From the NCBI GenBank assembly GCA_950097015.1, contig CATNEN010000003.1, forward strand, positions 7,528,001 through 7,592,000: a stretch of 64,000 nt of DNA. Direction: 5' to 3'. Under the pieces are notes generated by a model, which searched no databases, was not told the origin of the DNA, and saw only the letters and a list, made by a program, of their open reading frames with translations. The position numbers and the translations under genes were made by a program. Numbering within the stretch: position 1 is the stretch's first letter; the number at the start of each line of letters is the position of its first letter. This stretch comes from Macrostomum hystrix. Lineage: Eukaryota > Platyhelminthes > Macrostomidae. Below are positions 24,227 to 36,200 of the stretch, one piece after another.

Positions 24227-24715
24227 TTTGAAGACAGGGGAGAGATGAGACAGGGGAGAGATGAGACAGGGAAGAGATCAGACAGAGGAGAGATGAGGCA
24301 GGGGAGAGATGAGACAGGGGAGAGATGAGGCAGAGGAGAGATGAGGCAGAGGAGAGATGAGGCAGAGGAGAGATGAGGCAGGGGAGAGATGAGGCAGAGG
24401 AGAGATGAGGCAGAGGAGAGATGAGATATGGGAGAGATAAGGCAGAGGAGAGATGAGGCAGGGGAGAGATGAGGCAGAGGAGAGATGAGGCAGAGGAGAG
24501 ATGAGGCAGGGGAGAGATGAGGCAGAGGAGAGATGAGGCAGGGGAGAGATGAGACGGGGGAGAGATGAGACAGGGGAGAGATGAGACGGGGGAGAGATGA
24601 GACAGGGGAGAGATGAGACTGGGGAGAGATGAGACGGGGGGAGGGATGAGACAGTAGAAAGATGAGACAGGGGAGAGATGAGACAGGGGAGAGATGAGAC
24701 AGTAGTGAGATAAGG
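24227..24715. repeat. 16-bp polypurine minisatellite
   Basis: About 30 copies of GAGAGATGAGGCAGAG with GGGG/GAGG and GGCA/GACA variants. The plus strand is almost pure purine. The unit has no stop codon in any minus-strand frame, giving long meaningless open frames. Confidence 0.95.
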
Positions 24716-25930
24716 AACGGAAGAGACTTGGTAGGAGGTATCCACATGTTGAGAGGTTTTGAAAGTCTATGAAATATGGAATTTTGCAAGTGATATTTGA
24801 TCTCATTTTGAACCCAAGCTCAAACCGACGTCAGGGAGCACAGGAAATAATTAGTACTCACCTCAGGTTATCCTGGAACCCTGGGAAAAAAACGATATTT
24901 ATCGAAACCAGAAGCCTATGACCAGATGGCTACAATGACAACAGCGGATATTGCCACCTTCCTATCTGATTAGATGTACACTCGAGAGCCTTGCTGCTTG
25001 CGGGAAATCGTATTTCCTGATTCATGGTCTTCCTGGGCCAGTTGATGCAAATCTATCCGAAGATCTGTCAGGATACCAGAGCCGCAGAGCGATCGTAAAA
25101 TCTGATCTAAAATGGGATTATCCAGCTCTCAGGGGGTCGGTTAACATGATTAGCGCATTGCAAATCGTCGGTGACTGATGTTACATATTACATGCATGTA
25201 CTCGTCATGTTTTCCTAGTTTATTCATCCCTAATCTACTAGGATTGCCTCTTTTTCGTATTATCACCTATCGTTTTTGCAGGGCTTCACTCTATAGCGTC
25301 TAGCTGATCAATCTCGGTAGATTCAAGCAGGTTTGTTCCCAAATCGCTCTGCATAACAAAATAGGCCAATCAGAATTCGCCATGTCAGTAGCTCGTATTA
25401 CGAGTGTCTTTAGCGAATCGCGAAGGGGCAGTAAGCATGTCAAACTGGTTGAGACAGCTCTTATTTATTTCGAACCCTGCTCATGCTCTTCTCCGCCTCG
25501 CCATTTCTAACTGGACCAGAAAATACAAAAGGAATCATTTAAAAAGTTTTAAACTTACCGCAATTACTTCTTCGATCGTGTAAGTGCTAACGGAGGTTGT
25601 GTCTGGACTTATATCAGATCAGAGAAAGTACGTCTTAGTTTTTTCTCTTCAAGAATAACGAAATCTGAGCATAGCCAGACATTATACTTGTTATCTTCTC
25701 AGACAAGACAGATAACACCGCCACGTATTTCGTTAGTCAAACTTTGACTATCCTTAGAACAGAGCAAAGATGACACTATACTAGCTAGAAGTGCACTTAT
25801 AATATAGTAAAATTAAAGTGCTATGTATCTAGGCGAGACAGGTTGAATTGAGTCAAGCAACAATGTTCAATGAGTGACAATGAGTGTCCTGAGTATTCAA
25901 AATTACTGTTTCCCCGAAACAATTTTTTTA
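24716..25930. other. Intergenic region
   Basis: No exon, SINE or array recognised. It ends in a T-run 3' splice site (AG at 25930-25931) in front of the peptide-precursor gene. Confidence 0.5.
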
Positions 25931-25936
25931 GCAAAC

Positions 25937-26221
25937 ATGTCAGTTTTTGCTGGTGTGGCACTGATTGTTCTGATAGTTTCGATGCCAACTAAATCAACAG
26001 CGGGATCGGGCACCTCGATGGCTAACAACGACCGAGTCGATCCTGTGATGTCATACGCTAATGACGTCACCGTTGACAGTGAGAACACGCTTGGGAAGCG
26101 ACAGCAGGAGGACGCTTCGCTGAGTCATCAATACCGAGCCCACCTGCTGCGGCTGTGCCTGAAGCACCGCTTGATGTGCGACGAACTCGACGGCGGACCA
26201 CTCGGCTATGCTTATCCCTGA
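25937..26221 (+). CDS. Candidate secreted peptide (prohormone-like) precursor
   Basis: 94 aa starting at the ATG five bases after a consensus 3' splice site. The open frame extends upstream to 25874, but that part lies before the splice site. Residues 1-23 form a signal peptide (MSVFAGVALIVLIVSM). A polar spacer then leads to LGKR (residues 52-55), which is a dibasic cleavage site with a Gly amide donor. The remaining 39 residues begin QQ (possible pyroglutamate) and contain CLKHRLMC, one pair of cysteines six residues apart, then DELDGGPLGYAYP and stop. Size, signal sequence, GKR site and a single predicted disulfide are the usual architecture of invertebrate neuropeptide precursors. I do not recognise the family. 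GC-rich codons in an AT-rich setting support coding. Confidence 0.62.
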   Translation: MSVFAGVALIVLIVSMPTKSTAGSGTSMANNDRVDPVMSYANDVTVDSENTLGKRQQEDASLSHQYRAHLLRLCLKHRLMCDELDGGPLGYAYP

Positions 26222-26499
26222 TTGTACACCTGAACATTGAGACACTAACACCTGGATGTGTACACCCTGATGCACTTCCACTGTATACAATACCTTAAAA
26301 TATTGAGGAACAATAACAAGTCGACTAAAAACTGTTAATTCTGTTGTGCGTGATTTTCAATCACTATTGTCTAGCACGTTTCAAGGCGTGTTATATTTTC
26401 AAAGAATTCATAAAATACATTAAGTGAAAGGTAATGTGTGAGAATTTCAATCGATAAAAAGGTTGAGAGAATTTCTTTAGGCTGGAAAAATTGATCGCG

Positions 26500-26755
26500 G
26501 AGGGGTGGATGAATGCCAGGGGGTAGGAATTCAGTCGGGAGGAGGGTTGGGTGAATGCCAGGGGGTAGGAATTCAGTCGGGTAGGAGGGGTGGGTGAATG
26601 CCATGGAGTAGGAATTCAGTCGGGTAGGAGGGGTGGGTGAATGCCAGGGGGTTGGAATTCCGTCGGGTAGGAGGGGTTGGTGAATGCCAGGGGGTAGGAA
26701 TTTAGTCGGGGAGGAGGGGTGGTTGAATGTCCGGGGGCAGGAATTCAGTCAGTTT
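26500..26755. repeat. 43-bp minisatellite
   Basis: About six copies of a 43-bp G-rich unit, GAATGCCAGGGGGTAGGAAT then TCAGTCGGGTAGGAGGGGTG. The sequence before it (26222-26499) is the 3' flank of the peptide gene and shows nothing else. Confidence 0.9.
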
Positions 26756-26903
26756 ATTGACTTTAAATATTTTATAAAATTAAAAGCTTTTAACCAGAGC
26801 GTCAGAATTTTTTTTTAGAAACAGAAAAGAGTAAAGCAGTAAAGCCTAACTTATTGAAATGATTGTCCGTTTGCATGATCAAAGTTAGACGAATTCGTCT
26901 TTT

Positions 26904-29900
26904 TCAGTCGGCAGATATATCAATGCGGATCACGGGAAGATTACGATTTTCATTAAAATCCGCTAGATCCCCAGTCGAGGGTCGGTGGTCGCGCAGGCTT
27001 TGAGTTACCGTCCTCTCTGTGTCGATTAGCATCTGCACCTGAGATGTAAACGCAACGCTAGCAAACATTTTAAGGCTTCAACAAAAAAGGAAAGCTAGTT
27101 TAGTAACAGAAAATCAGTCAGGGCTCACTTGATAGTCAGCAACTCTTCTACCTGCCGGTTTGACCCTCTTAGGCGTCGGTCGATCCATCTGCTCGATGTA
27201 ATCGAATACGCTCAAATTGTTCTGCAATTTATGAAACGGTGTTCTCACAGCAATAAAGAACAAAGTGGCACAAATGCTCAATAACTAAGGTACGCTTCTA
27301 AATAAAGTGTGTACGTTTTAGTTTTTCAAGGAACTAATGTTCCGCTTAATCAGTTGTCAAGTGCTGTATAAACTTGCACCAGCTCTGTTGACCGACTTTA
27401 TGATCTGTAACATTCGGCACCTGAGAATCACGAGAAGCTCAAACTCATGACGCTTATCAGTTGGACTTTTGACATTTGATAAGGTTTACTATAATAGAAA
27501 GTACTTTTATAACTTCGAGCCGTGAGGATTTAGTATAAATTTTCGACTACCAACAGCAGAAGTATACGTGTGTTTATTTCAACATGAGTAACGCTTGCAC
27601 ACCGCATCTCTGCGAAGCATATCGACGCCGCCGATTGCCTTGGATATTGCGGCCAGCGTTGCCTTCGAGTCACGCAGACAGACGGCGTAGTGGACTGGCG
27701 TCCGACCCAGACAGTCGCCCTGTACAGCCAGAGCCGGGAATCGTTCCGCAATGGCTCCTGCCAGGGCTGCATCGCCGGCCAGTGCGGCTGCGTGCAGCAG
27801 ATTTCGGCCGCGCCAGTCGACTCCCAAGGCGAGACGTTTCTCGCCGGCGAATCTCGCGAAAGCGGCAGCCGCGATGACGCCACCAGCGGCCACGGAGGCG
27901 TGCAGAGCTGAGATTTGCTGGCGATAGCGCGGTGCGTCTTCGAGCAGACGAAGTAGATCCCGATCGTGTCGTCTTGTTGCGACCTGCGCTGTTTTTCCAT
28001 CGAATCCGGCGTCGTAGGCTTCCAGAATCAGCTGCTCTAAAGCGTCGAGATCGCCGCGACGTGCCAGTTCGGTCACGTGATCGTCTAGCAGGCGGCAGAC
28101 TTCCGAGTCGCCAGCCGCTTTAGCCAAATCGCGTGCAGTTTGACCTGCGGAGTCGCGAGCAGCCAAGGGAGCACCGCGCGCTAGAAGACGACGAATGACT
28201 CGATGTCGAGACTCAGAAATCAAAGTCACGAGAGATGACTCCTGTGATGGTAAATCTGGTGAGTTCGAAACTATCGGGACTGCCTCACAAGTTGAAGATG
28301 GCGAAGTCGCCGATGTTGACCGATGCATCAATGTTTGCAACGGTAGCTGCGACAAAGGTAACGTTTTTGTGCTTGACGCTAACACGGCCGTTAATGGTGA
28401 ATGAAAAGATGACGGTTTGAGAGCCTGTGTCGTTGACTGTTTCAAAACTGACGATGTCGAATGAAATGACGACGAACGCAGAGTCGGCCGCAGCGCATTG
28501 GACTGCACTGGAACTGCTGATGCTGGCGGCTGCACTGGATCTACCACTGTTGAAAGCCGTTCGACGTAACGCCACTCAACTGCTGCGTGAAGAAGGGTCC
28601 GGCCGCGTTCGTCTCGCAAGAATTTAGCGTCGGCCCAGGAGGCGATTGTCTCCACCACGGCTGGCCCGCCAACGGGCGCTCCTGGACAGTCGTTGAAGGG
28701 CCAGAAGGCGACCGGACCGCACGGGTATCGCTCCTCGCACTGAGTGTCCAGTCTAGCACCGAAGCGCAGGAGGCAGTCAACAACATCTGCTGGTGCCAGC
28801 TCCATCGCGGCTGCTAGTAGTGGACGGCTAGCGAACAGCGGTGAGAGGCCGTCCTGGCTAAGCGCGACGAAATGGTATCTGTGGGCCAGTTTTTGTAGAG
28901 AACATAATATAAAGTCATTATGGTTTGTGGTCCATTATTAGTAGGGCTCATACTAGTGGTGATCTTTGGGTCATCTATTCAACTAGCTGAATTACCGGAA
29001 GCATGCATTGACTAATTGTGCTGCACCTCCCATCGCAAGTCGTCGCCGCATCGCTGTTAAATCACCAGCTAGAACAGCCGTAACGAACTCCGTAGTTTGT
29101 CTGGCGGCTTCCACCAGCTTGGCCACCTCACCGCCAGACTCCCGAGCCAGTTGCACTATGCTGCGACCGTTGCTGACTGCCTCAACGCGACTCAAACTGG
29201 CCAGCCAGCGACGAATCCTGACGAGGTCGCCGTTGCGAACAGCCGCCACGAGGCCAGGCACGCGACGTGGAGCGCAGCCGCCGCGTTGAAGCCGAAGGTC
29301 GGGTCCGAAGCTGACTGAGACAAGGCCGCGACCGCCAGCGCCTCGAATTCCGGCATCAACTCCCAGACGCAGGAGATGGTCCAGCAGCTGACGATCCGGC
29401 GGTAGGAGGGCTGACGATGCCCCAGGGGCAGGTGTTGCCGCAGTTAGCAGCGCGGTGTCTCCGCTAATGTTTCGTACTTGAAGGTCGACACCTTCCAAAG
29501 CCAGTTTGTACATCAGGCGAACCAGGCTGCGGCGACTACGCTCGCTGATGTCTGCTGCTGCGTGTCTGTAGAGCGGACGTCATCGTTAAAAAATTTTTAA
29601 CGGATAGACATAATTATAGGAGCGACGAACTTCAAAAAGTTTGGTGGCTGGAAGAGCAAGATGTATGGAGGAATGAGAGGAGTGCGGTTGCTGGAGGAGT
29701 GAGGTGGCTGGAGGAGTGAGGTTGCTGGAGGAGTGAGGATGCTAGACGAGTGAGGTGGCTGGAGGAGTGAGGATGCTGGATGAGTGAGGTGGCTGGAGGA
29801 GTGAGGATGCTGGATGAGTGAGGTGGCTGGAGGAGTGAGGTGGCTGAAGGAGTGAGGTGGCTTAAGGAGTGAGGTTGCTGGAGGACTGATGTAGTTTGAA

Positions 29901-31968
29901 AAGTGAGGTTGTTGGAGTAGTGAGGATGCTAGACGAGTGAGGTGGCTGGAGGAGTGAGGATGCTGGATGAGTGAGGTGGCTGGAGGAGTGAGGTGGCTGA
30001 AGGAGTGAGGTTGCTGGAGGACTGATGTAGTTGGAGGAGTGAGGTTGCTGGAGGAGTGAGGTGGCTGGAGTGATGGGGTAGTTGGATGAGTGGGGTGGCT
30101 GGAAGAGTGACTTGCTCATAAATGTATAATACGAGCTACAAAAAGCTGCGAGTCCATTGTGTCACCTGCGCACTAAATAGTGCAAGTAAGTATCGCCAGA
30201 AGCCTGATCAATGCAATCCACATCAACTTTCTTAGTGTCGAGTTCAATCCAAGCCTTTGCCAAGCTTTCTGCAGTTCCTTCTTCAACCAGTCGATAAAAT
30301 TTAGATAGCCGAAACGAGCGTTGACTTTCTTTCACCTGTTCTGTCGGTATTAACAATATGATTCAATTCTACATTGGTGAAAATTTTAGGACGCTTTGCA
30401 GTTTGCGTACTGTTCAATGATTCTTACCAAAGTACTCGGAATCATCAGCAGAACCCGCCAATCGAAGCATAGAACAGATTTCTTTGGCTCCCGGCACTTC
30501 ATGAACCAGCCCCATCTCGGCTAGCAACGGCTTAGCAATCTTCTGGGAGATGTCCATTGTCGATAGATTGGGCTTGTCTGCAATGTTTTTAGTCCAGTTT
30601 TAAGCTGAATATGAGCTTATGAGTACGTCAGCTGACGCGTTAATTTGATGTGTAATGATGAGTACATTATTACTTTCTAAACTCTACCTGACTTCATAGC
30701 CAGTAGTTGCATAACACCCTCGCTGTCGCAAGCCATCGCCCTGCAGACCAACTCATTTGTGCTGGCATGCCGCTCCATCAGTTGAATTATATCGTAATTA
30801 CCCGTCTCATGAGCAAGCTGCATCAGAGTCTTGCGCCTGCGTCGGGCCTGAGTTCGAATCCAGGAGCCGAGGAACTTAGCTACCAATGCGGAGTCCTCTT
30901 TAGCAACTATTTTAATGAATAATTATTACATTTTTTCTCTACTTTTGTGCACAGACGAAGAAAAAAATAAACTAAAAAAATTAGCTTTGACTTTCAAAAC
31001 GCCAAGTGCACTCGTAATAACTGCAAACCTTGAGCTGTCTAACCGTGACTAGAGCATAAATAAGTTAGAGGTGTACGAGTTTGTTACCTGCCAACCAGAT
31101 ACCATCGCAAGCTAGACGTTTTGTTTGAATAAGTGATACAGGATGACCCCTTTTTATTTGCAAATTTAGGAAACGCGATTTAAAAGGATTTAACTTGTTT
31201 TTAAGTGATGAAGCTGCCCTTGAGATCCATAAGGGCACAAACCTGCACTCCACAGACTACAGCTGCTGTGTCCGCTGACATGGCTGCATCTGACAAGCCA
31301 CACTCATCTGTGCTGTCTATTGTCATGAAACACCCGATAACGACGCTCGTTGGCGATGCCTGGGTCAGCTCCTAGAGAGAGGCAGGATAATATCTACTTT
31401 GTACTCGGGACCACAAATGATAGGGTTTCTAAGTACGAGTTAGGCGAGCAATGAGTTGGCTGATGAGTAAATTCTGTAGTTGATGAGTTGATAAGTTAGT
31501 TCCAGACTGAGTTCGAGAGTTAATGAATAAATTCTGAAGCTTTGATAGTTCGATGGTTTAGCAGTTTGATAGGCCTGTTCCTGATACACCGGTTATCTAA
31601 GAAATCAGCAGGTGTCGCGCACCCATTCGTATGAGGTGCTGGGCTAATCGATGCCCAGCTGGTCTGTAACAAGCCATGTGCAGCGCTGTGTTGCCGGCCA
31701 AATTCTGCCCATTCACATCGCAGCCAAGCTGCGCCAAGCGATAAGCGACTGCTATGGCCAACCCAACGTCGCCGTTGCATCGACCAGACAACCGGCGCAG
31801 TTGCAGCATCAGCAGGTGCAGGTAAGTGTTCTGTCGTCGGCTGCATCGTCGGATAATCTCCGTCGATTTGAAGCTTGAGTTTGATAAATTGCCGAGCAAA
31901 TCCAAAGCCAATGTGTAGTTAGCCCGGCTGGGGTTGCAGATTAGTCGATAAAGCTCGCTAGACTCCAT
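26904..31968 (-). CDS. Ankyrin-repeat protein, ~997 aa
   Basis: Nine exons join in frame: 31968-31623, 31371-31342, 30906-30688, 30577-30428, 30340-30166, 29565-28996, 28878-27603, 27221-27129, 27038-26904. Eight of the nine exon boundaries' phases agree at good GT-AG sites; the donor of the 30-bp exon 2 (GTTATC) is weak and could be wrong. Ankyrin signatures include GNTALHMACYR then LIRMGADPGIANE, GDTALLTAA, GRSIVQLARESG, AGQTARDLAKAAG, WRGRNLLHAAALAG and LGRTPVHYAVCLRD. No kinase, SOCS, death or TM domain is visible. The C-terminus (VIRIDISAD) follows a basic segment, PTPKRVKPAGRR, a possible nuclear signal. Repeats are scattered over nearly the whole length, so it is probably a binding scaffold. 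I cannot assign an orthologue. Confidence 0.8.
29640..30115. repeat. 17-bp minisatellite in ankyrin gene intron
   Basis: About 27 copies of GCTGGAGGAGTGAGGTG with ATGAGTG and ATGCTGG variants, in the intron between 28996-29565 and 30166-30340. The plus strand is purine-rich and has few stops on the minus strand. Confidence 0.93.
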
Positions 31969-33233
31969 GACATTGTAGTAAGATAGAACAAATCTGTATT
32001 TATCTTTGTTCAGTTAAATACAGAATTGAACAACAGAGGCTAGCAAGTTGTCTTCTCGGTTGTAATTTTATTGTCGTCTTATAGCTCCGTGGGGCTTTTT
32101 TACTACCCTGCTAAGTATCGATGAATAAGACGCCGCAACGTGACTTTTATTAGCCTTCAGAGGCACCTGAGCATCCTCGCCTTCCCTCTTTATTGGTGAG
32201 AACTCAATGGTTTTACTATTCCAGGCAGTCAGAGACTGGTGGAAGCCGCCAGACATGAATACACTATACCGATAATGACACAGGGAACATGACCTGGAGG
32301 AGGGGTCCAGCGGACACATCCCCTATTGCCATGTATTGCAGTTACACTCGGAAAAGTTGTGATACCTTGTTAGAGGCTTTCAACTTTGATCTCTAGACTA
32401 CTTGACGCAGTTCTGCAGGTGCAACTGAGGGCAGAAAATGTGAAATGTAAGGCTTCGGAGTTAGTGCTTATAATATACATCTGCCATTTTCCACTCTAAA
32501 TTTCACTTGCTAAATTCATGCTGCACGGTTGTAAATTTTTTAATTTTTAAGAGATAATAGAAATTTCTCTGGGTTCAAGTCTCAGAGTCCAAGTCTCATA
32601 GTCCAAGTCTCAGAGTCCAATTCGCATAGTCCAAGTCTCAGAGTCCAATTCTCTAAGCCAGAGTCCAAGTCTAAGAGATGGCCTTAATAAGCAGACTTCT
32701 TGTTTCCCAGTAACAAAATGTAGCCGAATACTAATGAACGCGTGCAACTTGTTCAATCCTTCACGAAAGAAAGTATACTGAACAGAAGAGTGGACTTTTT
32801 GGAGTTTTAGTATGTTGAGTTCATTGATTCTTTACATTACAACTGTCATCTACTAAGATTGTACCTCACGCTAAGCCTTCGCACTTCCATACACCCGGTT
32901 GAAATGTGCGTACCACCCACCCCACCACAATTTACTGCCTCATCAGCCCACCCATTTCACGGCGCACGTTGCGCTTCCTTTAGTCGCGGCGAGCTAGGGT
33001 GGTGGAGAGCTATTTTTAGAAACGCAACTGCGTACAGCAGAAACTCAGTCATCGCGCCTGCCTTCCTCAACGAGGCCGGCCGCATCTCCTCTGCCTAAAC
33101 CCCCTCCTATTACTTTGTAAAAAACACACACAAGACAGGCTACGATTTAGTTCTTAACGAGCAGCAAGATCTAACTAGCTCCACAGTGTGTGCGTAAGGA
33201 GGAAGGCAAAGAAACAGTAGCCCCCAGGCCAGA
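31969..33233. other. Divergent intergenic region (ankyrin gene / SLC22)
   Basis: Shared upstream region of the minus-strand ankyrin gene and the plus-strand transporter. It contains a short 14-bp repeat at 32570-32670. An open frame at 32319-32068 on the minus strand has no recognised relative and may be a transposon relic. Confidence 0.5.
32570..32670. repeat. Short 14-bp tandem repeat
   Basis: About seven imperfect copies of GTCTCAGAGTCCAA. Confidence 0.85.
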
Positions 33234-36200
33234 ATGCAAGAACAGTTGCCGGGGGCAAGTCAAGCGAAAGATGACGCCCACGAGGCAGACGATCGTCACA
33301 ATCACGCTACAGAAGCCAAAGAGGATCTGGAGTTGAAAACTGCCGCGGCGTCTGCGGAGTCGCTGCTACCGGGCGGCGTGGCTTTTCAGGAGCCGACATT
33401 CGACGACTATATGGACGCTGTAGGGAGGCGACATCGCTACCAGGCTGCCTTCATGTTCACCATCGGGGTGGCGGTGGCTTTCCCGTCGATGCAAATTCAT
33501 TCGGTGAATTTCAGCATGCTTGACAGACGCTTCGCCTGTCAGCCAAATCTCACATCGGCTACTGTTGACTGGGCAGCGATTGCCAACTCCAGCAACTGCC
33601 AGAGTTCCAGCACTGACGCCGCTGAAAACTTCAGCCAGACCACAAGCACCAGCATTCACTGCCGACGATACATCTTTAACGACGCCGATCCGATGTCGGA
33701 AACGGTAGCGGAATCGTTTGGTTTAGTCTGCGGCTGGGAGCCTATAGAAACGGTAGTCAAGGTAATGTTTATGCTGGGCTTCTTGTTTGGAAGTACCTGC
33801 TACGGCATCTTGTCTGATCGATGGGGCAGGCGGAACGCCTACCTGCTCGCTTGCGTCAACTTGGCCATGGGTGGCGTGATCGCGGCGTTTGTCAAAGAGG
33901 TGGCGGCTTACGCGGTGTTTCGCTTTGTTTCTGGATTTGCCGCTTCCGGTCTGCTTACAGTCTGCTTCGCTTGGCACACCGAAATGCAGCACAGCCGGCA
34001 CAGGTTTCTGTTCACTATGCTAATGAAACAGGTGCGTGAAATTTCTATAGCTAATTTTACATCAAAGCTATTTGTGTTTATTAACGCGTCAAAAAAATTC
34101 ACCCAGTTAAATCTTGTCACTTAAAATTCATGACTAAACAAGCCAAAGTTTTATTCGTCAATCGAAACGAATCTTCGAAATATCATTCGAATAGCCTGGA
34201 ATTCATATGCATCACTACGTAGATAAAATCTGAACCAAGTATCTCACCGAAGTTGAAAGCGAAGTCCAGTGTCTTTTAGTCCATCGCTAAAATCCTACAG
34301 TACGAGTACTATCAGGGAGACATTTTTTAATGTCTTTCATGGAAACCTAACAAAAGATGGCAAATGCATATATACCCAAGAAACACTATCGTTATTCACA
34401 AAAATAACTATTTGAAATGAGAGAAGGCCCACAGCTGCCCTGAATAGATCTAGGCTTCAATTTGGCTTAAAAACTCTGTGATAAAGTATTATATGTGATA
34501 ATAACATGAGTTTGTAGTCTAGTGGTTAGAGCATCGAAATCACGACTTGAAGGTCGGGGGTTCGATTCCCGACTCCACTGAAACAATTTGTGCCCTTTAG
34601 CAAGACACTTAACTCTGCATTGCTTCAGTTCATCCAGCTGTTAAATGGGTACCAGCATCAGCTGGTGTAATTTAGGGTGTGTGGCGTCCCCCCAGTCCAT
34701 GGACTGAACAGCCGTATGCAGTCTTCAGATGCGCCGCGCAATAGCTGCGGCTGTGCATCTCGCCCAATTGGGGCAGGTGTAATCAATGATTATAAAATAA
34801 AATTATTCAATTATGCGATAATACAGTGACACGGCAACTATAATACGAAACTAATGTGATAGATAAATTTATAACATTTTTTCCAATTCCTCTATTTTTG
34901 CCTTCTCTCTACACCGTTAAGATTTATAGTGTCTAATTTGGATATAAATATGATTTATATAATTTTTATGCATAAATAAACATAAAGCCCCTTTATTAGG
35001 TGCGGATTAAAAAAAATAATGATAATAATAATGAAATTTGCAGGGCTGGAGTGCAGGCATTTTTCTGTTAACCAGCGCCGCCTACATGACGCGTGACTGG
35101 CGCATACTCGAGCTCACGATATCTGCACCAGCGTTGCTGCTATTGCTGGCGCACTTTTATGTTGTTGAGTCACCGCGCTATCTGCTTCAGGTTGGTGACA
35201 AAACAATCAACATTTTTAGCTCGTATTTTCATTAAACACCTGAATCATTCAACTGATTCCCAAATTAGAAACCTAGAAAGCTGTGATGCATGATGTAAAA
35301 CCGTTTTTATAGTTGTTAGTTTTTTCACGTCAGGTAGTTTAAATTAGAGGAAAAAATCGAAAGGATACTTATATGTCGTGATTCAAGGCCACGAATTCAT
35401 CGAGAATAAAGGGGATTATTTTTGTAACGATCAGATCCTTACATTTTTTTATTTTAGACAAGTCGAGCTTCCGACGCCATGGAAGCGCTTCGCTACATCG
35501 CGAAGGTAAACAATCGGTTAGATCGTCTCGAAAGTCTTCTGGCTGATAAAGAGCGCCGTGCGGCTATCATAAATTACCGAAAGGAAATGATTCTGCGACA
35601 AAAACAGCAACAGCAGCAGCAGTCTCACAATCACGGCCGTCGTCAGAGAAAATCATCGGGTCAGCCGCCGCCAGATAACGCTGAGGATGACGATGGAAGC
35701 AACGCGGCGGATCGCATGGACAATGGAAGGCAGAGTGTACAGAGCCTGCCACAGCAGTATCAGGATAAGTGAGAACTCTAAATACTTTATTTAGCCAAAC
35801 ACGAACGGCTTGGGTGTGTGGGGTCTTATGGCTCTCAAAGGTGCAAATTAAACGACAAGCCCAAACGAATGTGCCATTGCCAAGGATTCGAGCTCAGGGA
35901 CCCTGGTGCGAAATTCCAACGCGTTAAAACCGCTCGCTTCTATACTTAATTAATTGAGATTGAGACAAATAATTCCTGATCAGAATAAAATTTCCTCAAC
36001 CATCACCTTAGAAGTCAACAATCGGGGCAGCTACAAGCGACGCAGAAGCGCATCTCCGCCACGGCTCCGTTGGCTCAGCTGATGTCGCGTCCAGCCACAA
36101 GAGCAGTCGCCCTCACCGTCTGGTCCGTGTTCGCCATGGTCAGCTTCGGCTATTACGGTCTGTCCCTCGGCTGGAGCAATTTCAATCTTGGCACATCGAC

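Noticed and set aside
24054-24806. Long minus-strand open frames in three frames
   Set aside because: They are translations of the 16-bp polypurine array (SHLSPVSSLPCL repeats) and exist because the unit has no stop codon.
27584-29318. Many plus-strand frames
   Set aside because: Shadows of the GC-rich ankyrin exons on the minus strand.
29862-30119. Minus-strand frame with TSLLQPPHSS repeats
   Set aside because: It is the 17-bp minisatellite in the ankyrin gene intron.
32068-32319. Minus-strand frame starting MCPLDPSSRSCSLC
   Set aside because: No recognised family and not in a gene context; may be a transposon relic.
34508-34575. Functional tRNA gene
   Set aside because: A and B boxes are present but the cloverleaf stems do not pair well and the unit continues into a repeated SINE body.
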